Source: UBA11891 sp049890035
GTDB taxonomy: Bacteria; Bacteroidota; Bacteroidia; Flavobacteriales; Flavobacteriaceae
Length of the DNA: 64,000 nt
Reading direction: 5' to 3'
Assembly (NCBI GenBank): GCA_049890035.1
Contig: JBMHCG010000037.1
Location: 1 to 64,000 of the forward strand
Below the pieces are notes generated by a model. The model was not told the DNA's origin. It saw only the letters and a list, made by a program, of their open reading frames with translations, and did no database searches. Positions 15,155 to 24,941 of this stretch are shown piece by piece. Both the position numbers and the translations under genes were made by a program. Within the stretch, counting starts at the first letter, position 1. Each line of letters opens with the position of its first letter.

Positions 15155-16032
15155 TTGTTACTCCAATAAATACTTAAGACGCCCAGAAAAATCAGGCTTT
15201 TGATAGCGTTGTGCAGCCAAAGATACGCCTTTTGTGTGGAGGCTTTCCATAAAAAAGGCAGCGACAACAAAAGCAACGGATAGGAACCCAATAAAAAATA
15301 GAGCCACTGCCCGTTCAGATGCTGATACAGATATCCCAGGGGAGCAGCTGCTATAACGACTATCCCACTAATAATCATTTTGGTTTTCATTGCACCAAAA
15401 ACAATGGGTAAGGTTTGATACCGTTGTGCAAAATCTCCTTTGTAGTTTGCCAAGTCCTTGATCATATCCCGGATGAGAAGCAACAAATACAAATACACTG
15501 CAAGGGTGTAAACGGTTTTTTGATGCTGGTCATAATAGAGGGCAAGAACATAAAAAGGGAGCAGAACAATAAAGGCTGCGACCCCATTACTAACCCAATA
15601 CAGTCGTTTGAAAAATACACTGTAGGCATAAATGAGTAAACTGTAGCATCCAAAAAAAAGGACGGCCTTGAAAGATACAGCTGCTGCAAGAATAATACCT
15701 GCCCCATTTAATAAAAAGAAAAGGGTTAGTTGTTCGCGTTGGGAAAGTAAATGGCGTAACAGATATTTTTTGGGTCGGTTGATTTGGTCTTTGGCTGCAT
15801 CGAAAAAATTATTGAGTATGTAGCCCGCTGAAGCTATCATTGCCGTAGCTAGAACCAAACAAAATAAGTAAGCGTCCAACCACACTTTTTTAAGGGGACC
15901 TGGGGGAGCCATTAAATAATAAGCTACTAGAAATTGGCTCAACGCCAAAACCAATATATTCCCCCCTCGTACGAGGCTGAATGTACCCATCAGCTTGATC
16001 CAGAAACGCTGGGAAGACTGCGGGTAGGACAT
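15151..16032 (-). CDS. UbiA-family prenyltransferase (geranylgeranylglycerol-phosphate type)
   Basis: A 293-residue UbiA superfamily enzyme with about eight or nine helices. The first Asp motif is NNFFDAAKDQINRP (74-87); the second is RDMIKDLANYKGD. Flavobacterial relatives in this position are annotated as geranylgeranylglycerol-phosphate geranylgeranyltransferase, but the true acceptor (glycerol phosphate, quinone or other) cannot be read from sequence. It starts four bases after the mevalonate kinase stop, so it uses isoprenoid made by its own operon. Confidence 0.85.
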   Translation of the reverse strand: MSYPQSSQRFWIKLMGTFSLVRGGNILVLALSQFLVAYYLMAPPGPLKKVWLDAYLFCLVLATAMIASAGYILNNFFDAAKDQINRPKKYLLRHLLSQREQLTLFFLLNGAGIILAAAVSFKAVLFFGCYSLLIYAYSVFFKRLYWVSNGVAAFIVLLPFYVLALYYDQHQKTVYTLAVYLYLLLLIRDMIKDLANYKGDFAQRYQTLPIVFGAMKTKMIISGIVVIAAAPLGYLYQHLNGQWLYFLLGSYPLLLLSLPFLWKASTQKAYLWLHNAIKSLIFLGVLSIYWSNK

Positions 16033-16036
16033 GGAC

Positions 16037-16966
16037 TTAGAAGTTATAAACCACTTGCAAGGAATGCCCGCTTAATTCTTTTTGTGCTTTTTCTAAATCA
16101 TCGGTAAAACCGAGGATATAGCCACCACCACCCGATCCACAAAGTTTCAGGTAGTAACTATTGGTTTCAATTCCTTTTTCCCAAAGGCGGATAAAATGCT
16201 TGGGAATCATGGGATCAAAGTTCTGTAACACCAAAGAAGAAAGCTGTTTGACTTCCTGGTAAAGAGCTTTGAAATTTCCCTTTAAAAAAGCATCAATACA
16301 ATTGTCAGTATAATGAATGAACTGCTCTTTCATCATCCGACTGAAGGTTTCTTGTTTCATGTTTTCCATAAACAAGGCAACCATGGGAGCGGTTTCGCCT
16401 ACTTGCCCACTATCCAATAAAAACACAGCACCTTTGCCTTCTGGGTTTTGAGAAGGGAGTCCCGTGGTTTCAATTTTTTTGGATGGTGAAATCAAAATGG
16501 GAATGCTCAAATAGCTATTAAGTGGGTCCAAACCCGATGACTGTCCATGGAAAAAAGATTCCATGGCAGCAAAGATTTGCTTGAGTGTCGCTAATTTTTC
16601 AGGTGTAAGATTTTCCAATACCGTAATACGATCCATGGCATATTGCTCATAGATCGAGGCAACCAATGCACCGCTGCTTCCCACACCATATCCCTGGGGA
16701 ATGCTGCTATCGAAATACATTTTCTGCTCCAAATCGTTGTTAAAACGATCCCAATCAAATGTAACCAATGGACTGTCAAGTTCTTTGAGATACCGAGCAA
16801 AAGCCTGAAGTTTTTGATGCGATGCCCGTTGTTCGGCATTGGGTACCTGGGGGATGCGTAAGCCCCCTTTATAGTGATTGTAGGGGATGGAAAGCCCTTT
16901 GGAATTCTTAATGATGCCGTACTCCCCGAAAAGAAGAATTTTGGCGTAAAAAAGTGGTCCTTTCAT
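16037..16966 (-). CDS. Mevalonate kinase-like GHMP kinase
   Basis: A 309-residue GHMP kinase. The N-terminus ends in AKILLFGEYGIIKNSKGLSI; the ATP loop is GYGVGSSGALVASIY (92-106) and the C-terminal motif LCGSGGGGYILGF. It phosphorylates mevalonate in the mevalonate route to isopentenyl diphosphate. A phosphomevalonate kinase role cannot be excluded, since flavobacterial GHMP kinases are similar and only one is visible here. It lies 12 bases after mvaD and 4 bases before the prenyltransferase. Confidence 0.85.
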   Translation of the reverse strand: MKGPLFYAKILLFGEYGIIKNSKGLSIPYNHYKGGLRIPQVPNAEQRASHQKLQAFARYLKELDSPLVTFDWDRFNNDLEQKMYFDSSIPQGYGVGSSGALVASIYEQYAMDRITVLENLTPEKLATLKQIFAAMESFFHGQSSGLDPLNSYLSIPILISPSKKIETTGLPSQNPEGKGAVFLLDSGQVGETAPMVALFMENMKQETFSRMMKEQFIHYTDNCIDAFLKGNFKALYQEVKQLSSLVLQNFDPMIPKHFIRLWEKGIETNSYYLKLCGSGGGGYILGFTDDLEKAQKELSGHSLQVVYNF

Positions 16967-16978
16967 AGCAATGGCAAG

Positions 16979-18055
16979 TTACAGTTTTTTGATCCCTTCA
17001 CCAACGGAATCTTGAAGATATTCCCCTGCCTGGCAGTATTTTAGAAGTTCGACTTGGATAAACGAGTGTACTTTAGGGGCCACTTTTGCCGGGTAGAGAA
17101 TGTGCACATTCGCACCCGCGTCAAGTGTGAAACATACAGGAATTTGGGTGTCTTTTCGGAACGACCAAAGAGCTTCAATAATGTGTAAGGTATTGGGTCG
17201 CATCAAAACAAAATAAGGATGTGAGCTTTGCATCATCGCATGTAATGTAAGGGCTTCTGACTCGACCAAAGCGATAAAAGTGTCCATGTCACCGGCATGC
17301 ATAGCAAGGGCTAATTTTTGAGTGTTTTGGTGAGCTTGTTCAAAACGAGCACTGGCGAAAGGATGTCCTTTCATCAACCCATGCCCAAGGGTGCTACTCA
17401 CCGCTTTTTGTCCTTTATCGACCAATAAAATACTGTCTTGAAAAGTATGAAAAATAGGGGGTAGATCTTCACCAAAAGGGATGGCGTATTCATCGGAGCT
17501 GCCGTTAAAATGTGGGTGATGTCCCCATAACATCATGGGGCCTTTGGTACTGCGGGCAGCACTCCCCGATCCCAATCGGGCCAGAAAAGAAGTCTTTTGC
17601 TCCCAAAACTTTGCCTCTCGGGGAGGGGAACAGGCTTTTTCAATAGCGATCAAGCCGGCTGATAAAGCAGCATAAGCCGCTGCAGAGCTGGCGATGCCGC
17701 TGCTGTGAGGAAAAGTATTGGAGCTCGAGATTTCTAACTCCATTTCTTTCAGGAAGGACTGATAGGGAAGTATACGAGTAAAGAAGGCATACAATTTGGG
17801 ATGAAAATCAGGGCGAGCTTTGCCCTCAAACAAAAAAGTAAATGCCGGAGTCTCCTTTTTTCTCTTGGCCGGTTGAAAGGCAATCGCTGTTTTTGTTGTA
17901 CTGCTATTGAGGGTAAAACTCAGCGAAGGATTTTTGGGCAATTGTTGCCCGTATTTTCCCCAGTATTTTATCAAAGCAATATTGCTCGGTGCCTCCCAGC
18001 GTTCCTCCCCTGTGGGAAGCGAGGAAAGTGTTGGACAGACAAAATTTGTATTCAT
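16979..18055 (-). CDS. mvaD: Diphosphomevalonate decarboxylase
   Basis: A 358-residue GHMP-fold decarboxylase. Signature pieces are APSNIALIKYWGKYG at residues 22-36, the ATP/substrate loop SSGIASSAAAYAALS, and RLGSGSAARSTKGPMMLW. It converts mevalonate 5-diphosphate to isopentenyl diphosphate with ATP. I start at ATG 18055: the -7 element TATCTTTG at 18061-18068 ends five bases upstream, which rules out the in-frame start at 18085 and suggests a leaderless message. It is the first gene of the operon. Confidence 0.93.
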   Translation of the reverse strand: MNTNFVCPTLSSLPTGEERWEAPSNIALIKYWGKYGQQLPKNPSLSFTLNSSTTKTAIAFQPAKRKKETPAFTFLFEGKARPDFHPKLYAFFTRILPYQSFLKEMELEISSSNTFPHSSGIASSAAAYAALSAGLIAIEKACSPPREAKFWEQKTSFLARLGSGSAARSTKGPMMLWGHHPHFNGSSDEYAIPFGEDLPPIFHTFQDSILLVDKGQKAVSSTLGHGLMKGHPFASARFEQAHQNTQKLALAMHAGDMDTFIALVESEALTLHAMMQSSHPYFVLMRPNTLHIIEALWSFRKDTQIPVCFTLDAGANVHILYPAKVAPKVHSFIQVELLKYCQAGEYLQDSVGEGIKKL

Positions 18056-18060
18056 CGTGA

Positions 18061-18068
18061 CAAAGATA
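18061..18068 (-). promoter_or_regulatory. -7 element TATCTTTG of the mevalonate operon
   Basis: Exact TAnnTTTG match, only five bases before the mvaD ATG. Transcription would start at or next to the start codon, so the mRNA is probably leaderless. Confidence 0.6.
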
Positions 18069-18161
18069 TTGTTTTGAGGCAGCAAAAAGAGGGAAAGAAG
18101 GAGGAAATACCGTATCCTATTTTTTTTGTATCTTGATGAGGCTAACCAATCTTATCAACTT

Positions 18162-18590
18162 ATGTTCACAAAACAAACACTTTTGGCTACTCTAGTGGGT
18201 GGTCTTACCATTTATTTTTTGGGCTGGATTTTTTACGACCTGATTGCAGGAAGTTATTTCGAAGACAACACCTTGCATGAGATTCCAGAACGAATGGATA
18301 TGGCCAGTATAGCACTGGGCGCATTGATTCAAGGATTTGCACTGTCCAATTTGTATCGCTATTGGCATACTTCACGGACCGGGCGCTTTCGCGGATTCGA
18401 AATGGGTGCTTGGGTCGGATTGTTCACCGGACTGGGCTCGGGATTGATTTTCTATGGCACAGCAGCCGTGCACACCCTTAACACCCATTTGGTCGATGCT
18501 GCTTGGCATATTGTTTTCTACGGGATCACTGGAATGCTCATTGCATGGTCCTACGGCTTGATGACAACCAACAGTAGTTCGGAGAACTAA
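18162..18590 (+). CDS. Predicted four-helix membrane protein
   Basis: A 142-residue membrane protein starting MFTKQTLLATLVGGLTIYFL, with four hydrophobic segments (LVGGLTIYFLGWIFYDLIAG, MASIALGALIQGFALSNLY, MGAWVGLFTGLGSGLIFYG, AWHIVFYGITGMLIAWSYG). The GWxFYD opening recalls DUF1761-like proteins, but I am not sure of the family. I use ATG 18162 rather than an in-frame start at 18126. It is divergent from mvaD, and its stop overlaps the end of the convergent phosphodiesterase gene by four bases. Confidence 0.65.
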   Translation: MFTKQTLLATLVGGLTIYFLGWIFYDLIAGSYFEDNTLHEIPERMDMASIALGALIQGFALSNLYRYWHTSRTGRFRGFEMGAWVGLFTGLGSGLIFYGTAAVHTLNTHLVDAAWHIVFYGITGMLIAWSYGLMTTNSSSEN

Positions 18591-19360
18591 GGTTTTTTCG
18601 ATGTAGAAATACGCTCGGGGTAATCGGTTATAATACCTTCTACCCGGAGCGTTTTCATTTTTTCGATGTCATCAATCTCATTTACTGTCCAAGGATACAA
18701 AGCAAATCCGGCCTCATGAATTTTTGTCACGTTGTTTTTGTTCAGGGTTTTGTAATCCGGATTGATTGCAAAAGCGTTTAATTGCTGAGCTATTGACAAG
18801 GCATCCAAAGGATCATCCTCGGTCAGTATGGCAATGGGTATGACTGGATTCAAAGTCCGAAATGATTGCAATTCCTCCCAATTGAAACTAGAAACAAAGA
18901 CCTTTTCAGGAGACCAATTTGTTTGGGATTGATTAAAATAACGTTCTAAGGTTTTGTTCGTTGTGAGTGCCGTATTGCTTCCCTTTAGCTCAATATTCAA
19001 ACGTACTTTCCCGTCGATACGTTCCATAACCTCGTCCAGAGTGGGAATTTGATATCCGCCCAAGACATTTACCCGACGTAAACTATCAAGGGAATATTGT
19101 TCAATATACCCTTGTGAGTCCGTCAGTTGATCAAGTGTTTGGTCGTGAAAAACAACCAGCTCTCCCGTTGCACATCGAAAAATATCAATTTCAATACCGT
19201 CTACGCCAAGATCCAGAGCTTTTTGGATGGAAGGTAGGGTGTTTTCTGCTAGGTGCCCACGTGCCCCTCGATGGCCAATGATTTCAGGCTGGTAGTCCGT
19301 TTGGCATTGCATAAAAAAAATTGTTAGGAGTATGGCAACGGTCTTTGGTGTGTTTTTCAT
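18587..19360 (-). CDS. Glycerophosphodiester phosphodiesterase lipoprotein
   Basis: A 257-residue GDPD-family TIM barrel. Motifs: IIGHRGARGHLAENTLPSI, VDGIEIDIFRCATGELVVF and FHDQTLDQLT, which carry the metal-binding Glu/Asp and the two catalytic His. A lipoprotein signal (AILLTIFFMQC, Cys near 19) places it at the cell envelope. It hydrolyses glycerophosphodiesters from lipids to glycerol 3-phosphate and alcohol. It is 18 bases behind the amylase gene and may be the last gene of the maltose operon, although its substrate is unrelated. Confidence 0.9.
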   Translation of the reverse strand: MKNTPKTVAILLTIFFMQCQTDYQPEIIGHRGARGHLAENTLPSIQKALDLGVDGIEIDIFRCATGELVVFHDQTLDQLTDSQGYIEQYSLDSLRRVNVLGGYQIPTLDEVMERIDGKVRLNIELKGSNTALTTNKTLERYFNQSQTNWSPEKVFVSSFNWEELQSFRTLNPVIPIAILTEDDPLDALSIAQQLNAFAINPDYKTLNKNNVTKIHEAGFALYPWTVNEIDDIEKMKTLRVEGIITDYPERISTSKKP

Positions 19361-19378
19361 AGGCCCTTTTAATTGTCA

Positions 19379-20806
19379 TTAATTGGTCTGGCTCGTAGGG
19401 AGTTCTTTATTGGATAAAATCCAAAATTCCCAAGGTTTCATATCATACTGATACGACTCCGACAAGCGCTTGGGTTTGTTATCCGGAAAACGAAACCAAC
19501 GGGCGTTGTAAGGCATCGTGAACTGAGCATGTGTGCTTTTGAGGTTGACCATAAACAACAGCGTGTCACCCTCTTTGGATCGCTCCAATGCCAGTACATC
19601 GTTAAGGGGGGATTTTTGGTAGATTGAACGGGCGGTAGGAATCACTCGAAAAGCGGCTTGTTCAGTGCCTGCCGCCAAAACAGGAAGCTCGTTTTTCAAA
19701 CGACCCAATCCTTTTAATAGCTGCATTGTTTCGCCGGCTACTTTAGGAAAGCTATCTTTTTCGAAAAATAACAATCGTTTATCAAGATCGTATTCCTGAC
19801 CGGAATAAATTAGTGGCATGCCCGGACTCATATACTGCAAGGCAGTCATGGCATGGGCAGCCGCACCATAACTTTCAACAATGGTTCCATTCCAGGAATT
19901 TTCATCGTGATTACTCACAAAATTGACACGAATGTTTTCTTTCCCATACACCTGATCCAACACCTCCAGATGCTTGACCCAATCGGACATGGATTTTTTC
20001 TCTTGGGCTATATCTTTGCTCAGTCCGTGTCCAGGCCAATCGTAAGTGGCATCAAATTTACTAACCAAATCGATTCCCCCGGGATGGTGCACATCGGTCT
20101 CAGCTAAAAGAAAAACAGGTTTGATGCGTTTCATTGCAGCAAAAGTTGTTTCATAGAAAGTTTCCGGAACCGCATAGGCTTGATCTACGCGAAAGCCATC
20201 TATATTGCATTCACGAACCCAGTACAACATGGCTTGGCGCATGGCTTCCTGCATCTCTGGATTTTCGTAATTGAGATCCGCTACATCAGTCCATCCGTAG
20301 GATTCTCCTGTAAATGGGTTAATGGGATCGATGATTTCTCCTTTTTCATTTTTCAGATAAAAATCAGGATGGGAGGCGATCCATTCATGATCCCAGCCTG
20401 TGTGTCCCGGTACCCAATCCAAGATAACAAACATACCCAACTCATGTGCTTTGCGAACCAGGGCTTTAAAATCATCTAGGGTACCAAATTCAGAATTCAC
20501 TTTGTCGTAGCTCGAAACGGCGTAGTAACTTCCCAAAGGGCCTTTACTTTTGGTCGTGGATATCGGATTGATTGGCATCATCCACAATATTTTTACACCC
20601 AGTTCTTTTAAAATAGGGAGGTCTTTGGCAAACGCATTAAAGGTTCCTTCGTTGGAATATTGTCGGATGTTGGCTTCGTATAAAACCGCCTGGGCTATAT
20701 CCTTTTCTGCAATAGGTGCCCACTGAATGGGTTTTCTGGTTTCTTGGGGTTGGGGTTGACAACCCAACAGAGCGAGGGTACAGAGTACCGGGATTAGTGT
20801 TTTCAT
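19379..20806 (-). CDS. GH13 alpha-amylase family lipoprotein
   Basis: A 475-residue GH13 enzyme. The lipobox TLALLGC (Cys at 16) makes it a lipoprotein. Catalytic regions: DWVPGHTG (region I), DGFRVDQAYAVPE (nucleophile Asp), VFLLAETDVHHP (acid/base Glu), FVSNHDENSWNG (third Asp). It should cut alpha-1,4 glucans outside the inner membrane. It lies five bases after the SusA-like gene and belongs to the maltodextrin operon. Confidence 0.92.
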   Translation of the reverse strand: MKTLIPVLCTLALLGCQPQPQETRKPIQWAPIAEKDIAQAVLYEANIRQYSNEGTFNAFAKDLPILKELGVKILWMMPINPISTTKSKGPLGSYYAVSSYDKVNSEFGTLDDFKALVRKAHELGMFVILDWVPGHTGWDHEWIASHPDFYLKNEKGEIIDPINPFTGESYGWTDVADLNYENPEMQEAMRQAMLYWVRECNIDGFRVDQAYAVPETFYETTFAAMKRIKPVFLLAETDVHHPGGIDLVSKFDATYDWPGHGLSKDIAQEKKSMSDWVKHLEVLDQVYGKENIRVNFVSNHDENSWNGTIVESYGAAAHAMTALQYMSPGMPLIYSGQEYDLDKRLLFFEKDSFPKVAGETMQLLKGLGRLKNELPVLAAGTEQAAFRVIPTARSIYQKSPLNDVLALERSKEGDTLLFMVNLKSTHAQFTMPYNARWFRFPDNKPKRLSESYQYDMKPWEFWILSNKELPTSQTN

Positions 20807-20811
20807 CGTTT

Positions 20812-22644
20812 TTAATTCAATTCAAATATCCATGTTGTTTTGGCTGGAACCATCAGTAGGTCGTTGGTGTTGTAGTGGTTTCTAGACAGGGCTTCTGTTG
20901 CGGTTTTACGATTTGCTGTCCCTTGTCGGTATCGGTTCCAGTCCAATTCTTGCGTTTGCGAGTTGTTGTTCACTATGACCATGATTCTTGAAGCCTCTGT
21001 GTAACGAAAATACACATAGAGATCGTTTTGCGGAACATAATGTAGGGTTTTTCCATCGTGAATGGCCGTTTGTTGATTTCGCCACTGCAACAATTGACTC
21101 GTAAAGTCATGGTAGCGTTGCTGTCTAGGGGTGCGTTCTGTGGTCAAAAAAGCATTTTGAGGGTCTTGGGGCCAGCCACCAGGAAAATCTCTTCGTATGT
21201 CTCCATCGCCTAAGGACTTGTCTCCCTTCATTCCAATCTCACTGCCATAATAGAGCTGTGGAATGCCTCGAAGGGTACACAGGACTTTGAGCAAGCGTTG
21301 GTAATCTTCAAATTTTGGAAATTCCTGATTGATGCGGTTGGTGTCGTGATTTTCCAAAAAGAGTAAAATCTGATGCGGGTTGGCATAGAGGAAATCTTTT
21401 TGAAGCGTTCGATACAACAAATCCATTCCTCCGTACCAGGTTTGATTGTCTTGGTGAAATCCTTTTAAAAGTGCCTTTCGAATTGGGAAATCCATTACCA
21501 CAGGTAGCGGTGTTTTATGTTGGGTTAGTTTGGCTACCGGACTATCTTTTTGCCAATAGGCTACAGCAACAGGATCCTCCACCCAACTCTCCCCGACAAT
21601 GGTGAAATCTGGATAAGCGGACTGAATCGCTTCCACCCATTGCTGCATGGCTATTGGATTGTTATAAGGATAGGTATCCACTCGAAACCCATCGAGCTGG
21701 GCCAACTCTATCCACCACAAAGCATTTTGGATCAAATAGCGCAGAAGGATTGGATGGGTTTGATCCAAATCAACCATGCTAGGAACAAACCATCCTGCCT
21801 CCATTTGCTGGTAATCACTATCCGTTCGATAGGGATCGGTATAGACTTCCTTACGGTGATTCGTTTCTGTGTAGTTTTGGAACTGATGAATGATCCCGGG
21901 CTCAGGAGGATCCACAACCATCCAATGATGTACGGCCCAATGATTGGTGACATAGTCCATCAGCAATTTCATACCATTTTTATGCAACGCATCAGATAAC
22001 GCCCTGTAATCCTCCAGGGTGCCATAACGAGGATCTATTTGATACAAATTGCTTTGTGCATAGGTGTGATAGGAAACCCGTTCGTCGTCATCCGTACATA
22101 CAGGTGTCAACCAAAGGGTTGAAACCCCCAATTCTTTCAAGTAATCTACTTGATTGATAATTCCTTGTAAGTCACCGCCATGACGCCCATCTCTGTCTGA
22201 ACGGTTGGCTTTTTCACGAACCAAAGGACTGGAATCATTGTCTGGATTCCCATTGGCAAATCGATCGGGCATGATCAGGTAAACAATATCAGAACTATCG
22301 AAACCTTGATGTCCCTTACTGTTCTCACGTGCTTTCAGTTCGTATGTGTAACGAAGTGGGGAACGCGAAGGATGGGATAATTGTATATCAAATTGCTGCT
22401 GTGGTTGATTTACTAAATCCAAGTGCAATAAGAGGTAATTGTTATTGGAGGGGGTTTCCACCTTGAAAGGAATGGAGGCATTTAATGCCACCGTATAGTC
22501 CCCTAACTGCTGCCCATAAAGCATAAGTGTTAGTTCGTGGTTCGGCATCTCTGCCCACCAAAAAGGAGGTTCCACTTTTTCTAACTGTGCGCTGAGTTGG
22601 AACACCCACAACAAACACAATATGGATACGAATCGTGTTTGCAT
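20812..22644 (-). CDS. GH13 neopullulanase/cyclomaltodextrinase (SusA-like)
   Basis: A 610-residue protein with a Sec signal peptide (FVSILCLLWVFQLSAQ), an N-terminal beta-sandwich like that of cyclomaltodextrinases (PPFWWAEMPNHELTLMLYG), and a GH13 barrel: MDYVTNHW, LDGFRVDTYPYN (nucleophile), FTIVGESWVED (acid/base), FLENHDTNRI. The GMKLLMDYV and GDGDIRRDFPGGW stretches are typical of SusA-type periplasmic enzymes. It degrades maltodextrins to small sugars for the GH65 phosphorylase. It follows GH65 by two bases. Confidence 0.92.
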   Translation of the reverse strand: MQTRFVSILCLLWVFQLSAQLEKVEPPFWWAEMPNHELTLMLYGQQLGDYTVALNASIPFKVETPSNNNYLLLHLDLVNQPQQQFDIQLSHPSRSPLRYTYELKARENSKGHQGFDSSDIVYLIMPDRFANGNPDNDSSPLVREKANRSDRDGRHGGDLQGIINQVDYLKELGVSTLWLTPVCTDDDERVSYHTYAQSNLYQIDPRYGTLEDYRALSDALHKNGMKLLMDYVTNHWAVHHWMVVDPPEPGIIHQFQNYTETNHRKEVYTDPYRTDSDYQQMEAGWFVPSMVDLDQTHPILLRYLIQNALWWIELAQLDGFRVDTYPYNNPIAMQQWVEAIQSAYPDFTIVGESWVEDPVAVAYWQKDSPVAKLTQHKTPLPVVMDFPIRKALLKGFHQDNQTWYGGMDLLYRTLQKDFLYANPHQILLFLENHDTNRINQEFPKFEDYQRLLKVLCTLRGIPQLYYGSEIGMKGDKSLGDGDIRRDFPGGWPQDPQNAFLTTERTPRQQRYHDFTSQLLQWRNQQTAIHDGKTLHYVPQNDLYVYFRYTEASRIMVIVNNNSQTQELDWNRYRQGTANRKTATEALSRNHYNTNDLLMVPAKTTWIFELN

Positions 22645-22646
22645 GT

Positions 22647-24932
22647 TTATTCTTTTGTTACCGTTGTCGTTTTACCATTCAATCGAAGTGTCAATGGTTG
22701 CTCTCCTTGCCACAGAAGCTGTGTTCCATGAGCATCCACTGCTACTTCTAGAACGGCCCCTCGGAAAAGGATTTTAAATTGGAAAGAGTCCCATGCTTGG
22801 GGGAGTTTGGGTTCCAACACCAGGGTTTCCTCATGCACACGCAGTCCACCAAAACCTTCCACTACACTCATCCAAGTACCCGCCATGCTGGTGATGTGGA
22901 GTCCTTCGTGAACTTCTTTGTTATAATCGTCCAAATCCAATCGGGAGGTGCGCAAATAAAAAGCATAAGCCGCTTCCAAACGATCGAGTCGGGCGGCCAA
23001 AATCGCATGGATACAGGGTGAAAGAGAAGACTCATGGACGGTAAATGGTTCGTAGAACAAATAGTGTTTTTTAAGTGTTTCAACAGAAAAATCCGTTTCG
23101 AAAAGATAAAATCCTTGGAGGGTATCTGCTTGTTTGATATAAGGGGATCGCAAAATCCTGTCCCAGGACCAAAATTGGTTCAGCGGACGTTCTGTCTCTG
23201 ACAAAGCAGACACGGGAATTAATTCTTTGTCCATGAATCCGTCTTGTTGCAGGTATACTTCATTGGCTGGATCCCAGGGAAAGTACATCCCTTTGGCTAT
23301 TCGCTTCCAATGCTCGGCTTCGGACGCCTGCCACTGAACAGCTTTTGCTATGCGCTCGAAGGCCTCCGGATTGTTTTTCGCAACTTGTGAAATTTGCTCA
23401 GCAGTATATATCAAACACCACTTAGCAAGGTAGTTGGTGTACCAATTGTTATTGACGTTGTTTTCATATTCATTGGGTCCAGTTACACCCAAGATCATGA
23501 ATTTCTCCTTTGCCTTGGACCAACTGACTCGTTGGGCCCAAAACCGGGCTATCCCAATGAGTACTTCCAGTCCCATCTCAGGGATATAAGTGCGGTCGTT
23601 TGTATAGCGAGTATAATTGTAAATGGCGAATGCAATAGCACCATTTCGGTGGATTTCTTCAAAGGTGATTTCCCATTCGTTGTGGCATTCTTCACCATTC
23701 ATAGTCACCATTGGATACAAGGCGGCACCGTCTTTGAAACCTAATTTTTGAGCATTTTCAATCGCTTTATCCAATTGTTGGTAGCGGTATTTTAAGAGGT
23801 TCCGAGCTACTTTTTGTGGCTTGGTCGCCATGTAAAAAGGGAGGCAATAAGCCTCTGTGTCCCAGTAGGTACTTCCACCGTATTTTTCTCCTGTAAATCC
23901 TTTGGGGCCGATATTGAGTCGTGCATCCGCACCGTTGTAGGTTTGGTTGAGTTGAAAAATATTGAATCGGATGGCTTGTTGGGAGGCGACATCACCTTCT
24001 ATTTGAATGTCTGCCATTTCCCAGATGTGGGCCCATTCCTGGATGTGCTCCTCGAGCAAGCCCTGGAAACCAATTTGAATCGCTTCCATGGCAACCGAAT
24101 CTGCGACTGCTATCAATTGGTCTTCGGGATGATGCAGTGTAGAAACATAACCTCCTACTTTGAATAAGCTCGCTGTTTGCCCAGCCGTCAACTGGCACTG
24201 GAAGGATTCCTCCAAGCGATTTTTTTGTTCTTTTTTTTGCGCTATTGCAGTCGCAGGGTTGCCTGCGATACGGAATTGATTTCGCATGTAAGTTCCCACA
24301 CCAAAGGCTGTTTTATATGTTCGATTTACCAAAACAGCTGTTTCGGAATGAGATTGATCAACAGCCTCCCAAAAGGGGTCATCCCAATTGCTATCTTGGT
24401 TTTTTATGTTCGCATCCAAATACGAACAAAACGATATACCAACAGTTTGGTCGAGTGACTTAATCTCATATTGTATGGCTCCAACCTCTGTTCTTTTTAA
24501 AGAAAGAAATCGTTGAATTCTAGCTTGTATTCGAGCCCCTTTTGAGGTTGTAATCTCAAAAGTACGACTGTATAGTCCTTCTTTCATATCCAGACTGCGC
24601 TGAAAAGAATGAATAGTCGCTGTTTTGAGATCCAATATTTCTCCATTGATAGCAATTGAAATACCAATCCAACTGGGTGCGTTAAGGACCTTAGCAAAAT
24701 ACTCTGGATACCCATTTTTCCACCAGCCTACTTTTGTCTTGTCGGGATAGTAGACACCTCCAACATAAGATCCCTGAAAGGTTTCCCCACTGTAGTTTTC
24801 TTCAAAATTGGCACGTTGCCCCATCGCTCCGTTACCAAGACTAAAAAGACTTTCAGCGGCAGTTACCTTATTTTCATTCCATTGCGATTCGATAATCCTC
24901 CAGGGATCCAATTGAATATAGTCGTTTTGCAT
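22647..24932 (-). CDS. GH65 disaccharide phosphorylase (maltose phosphorylase-like)
   Basis: A 761-residue GH65 enzyme without a signal peptide, hence cytosolic. The N-terminus shows SLFSLGNGAMGQRANFEE; the catalytic region is MVTMNGEECHNEWEITFEEI followed by HRNGAIAFAI, and the late motif AGTWMSVVEGFGGLRV is conserved. With phosphate such enzymes split maltose into glucose and beta-glucose 1-phosphate. The neighbouring beta-phosphoglucomutase takes exactly that product, which favours maltose (or kojibiose/trehalose) phosphorylase over hydrolase. It begins nine bases after pgmB. Confidence 0.92.
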   Translation of the reverse strand: MQNDYIQLDPWRIIESQWNENKVTAAESLFSLGNGAMGQRANFEENYSGETFQGSYVGGVYYPDKTKVGWWKNGYPEYFAKVLNAPSWIGISIAINGEILDLKTATIHSFQRSLDMKEGLYSRTFEITTSKGARIQARIQRFLSLKRTEVGAIQYEIKSLDQTVGISFCSYLDANIKNQDSNWDDPFWEAVDQSHSETAVLVNRTYKTAFGVGTYMRNQFRIAGNPATAIAQKKEQKNRLEESFQCQLTAGQTASLFKVGGYVSTLHHPEDQLIAVADSVAMEAIQIGFQGLLEEHIQEWAHIWEMADIQIEGDVASQQAIRFNIFQLNQTYNGADARLNIGPKGFTGEKYGGSTYWDTEAYCLPFYMATKPQKVARNLLKYRYQQLDKAIENAQKLGFKDGAALYPMVTMNGEECHNEWEITFEEIHRNGAIAFAIYNYTRYTNDRTYIPEMGLEVLIGIARFWAQRVSWSKAKEKFMILGVTGPNEYENNVNNNWYTNYLAKWCLIYTAEQISQVAKNNPEAFERIAKAVQWQASEAEHWKRIAKGMYFPWDPANEVYLQQDGFMDKELIPVSALSETERPLNQFWSWDRILRSPYIKQADTLQGFYLFETDFSVETLKKHYLFYEPFTVHESSLSPCIHAILAARLDRLEAAYAFYLRTSRLDLDDYNKEVHEGLHITSMAGTWMSVVEGFGGLRVHEETLVLEPKLPQAWDSFQFKILFRGAVLEVAVDAHGTQLLWQGEQPLTLRLNGKTTTVTKE

Positions 24933-24941
24933 AAATCCTAT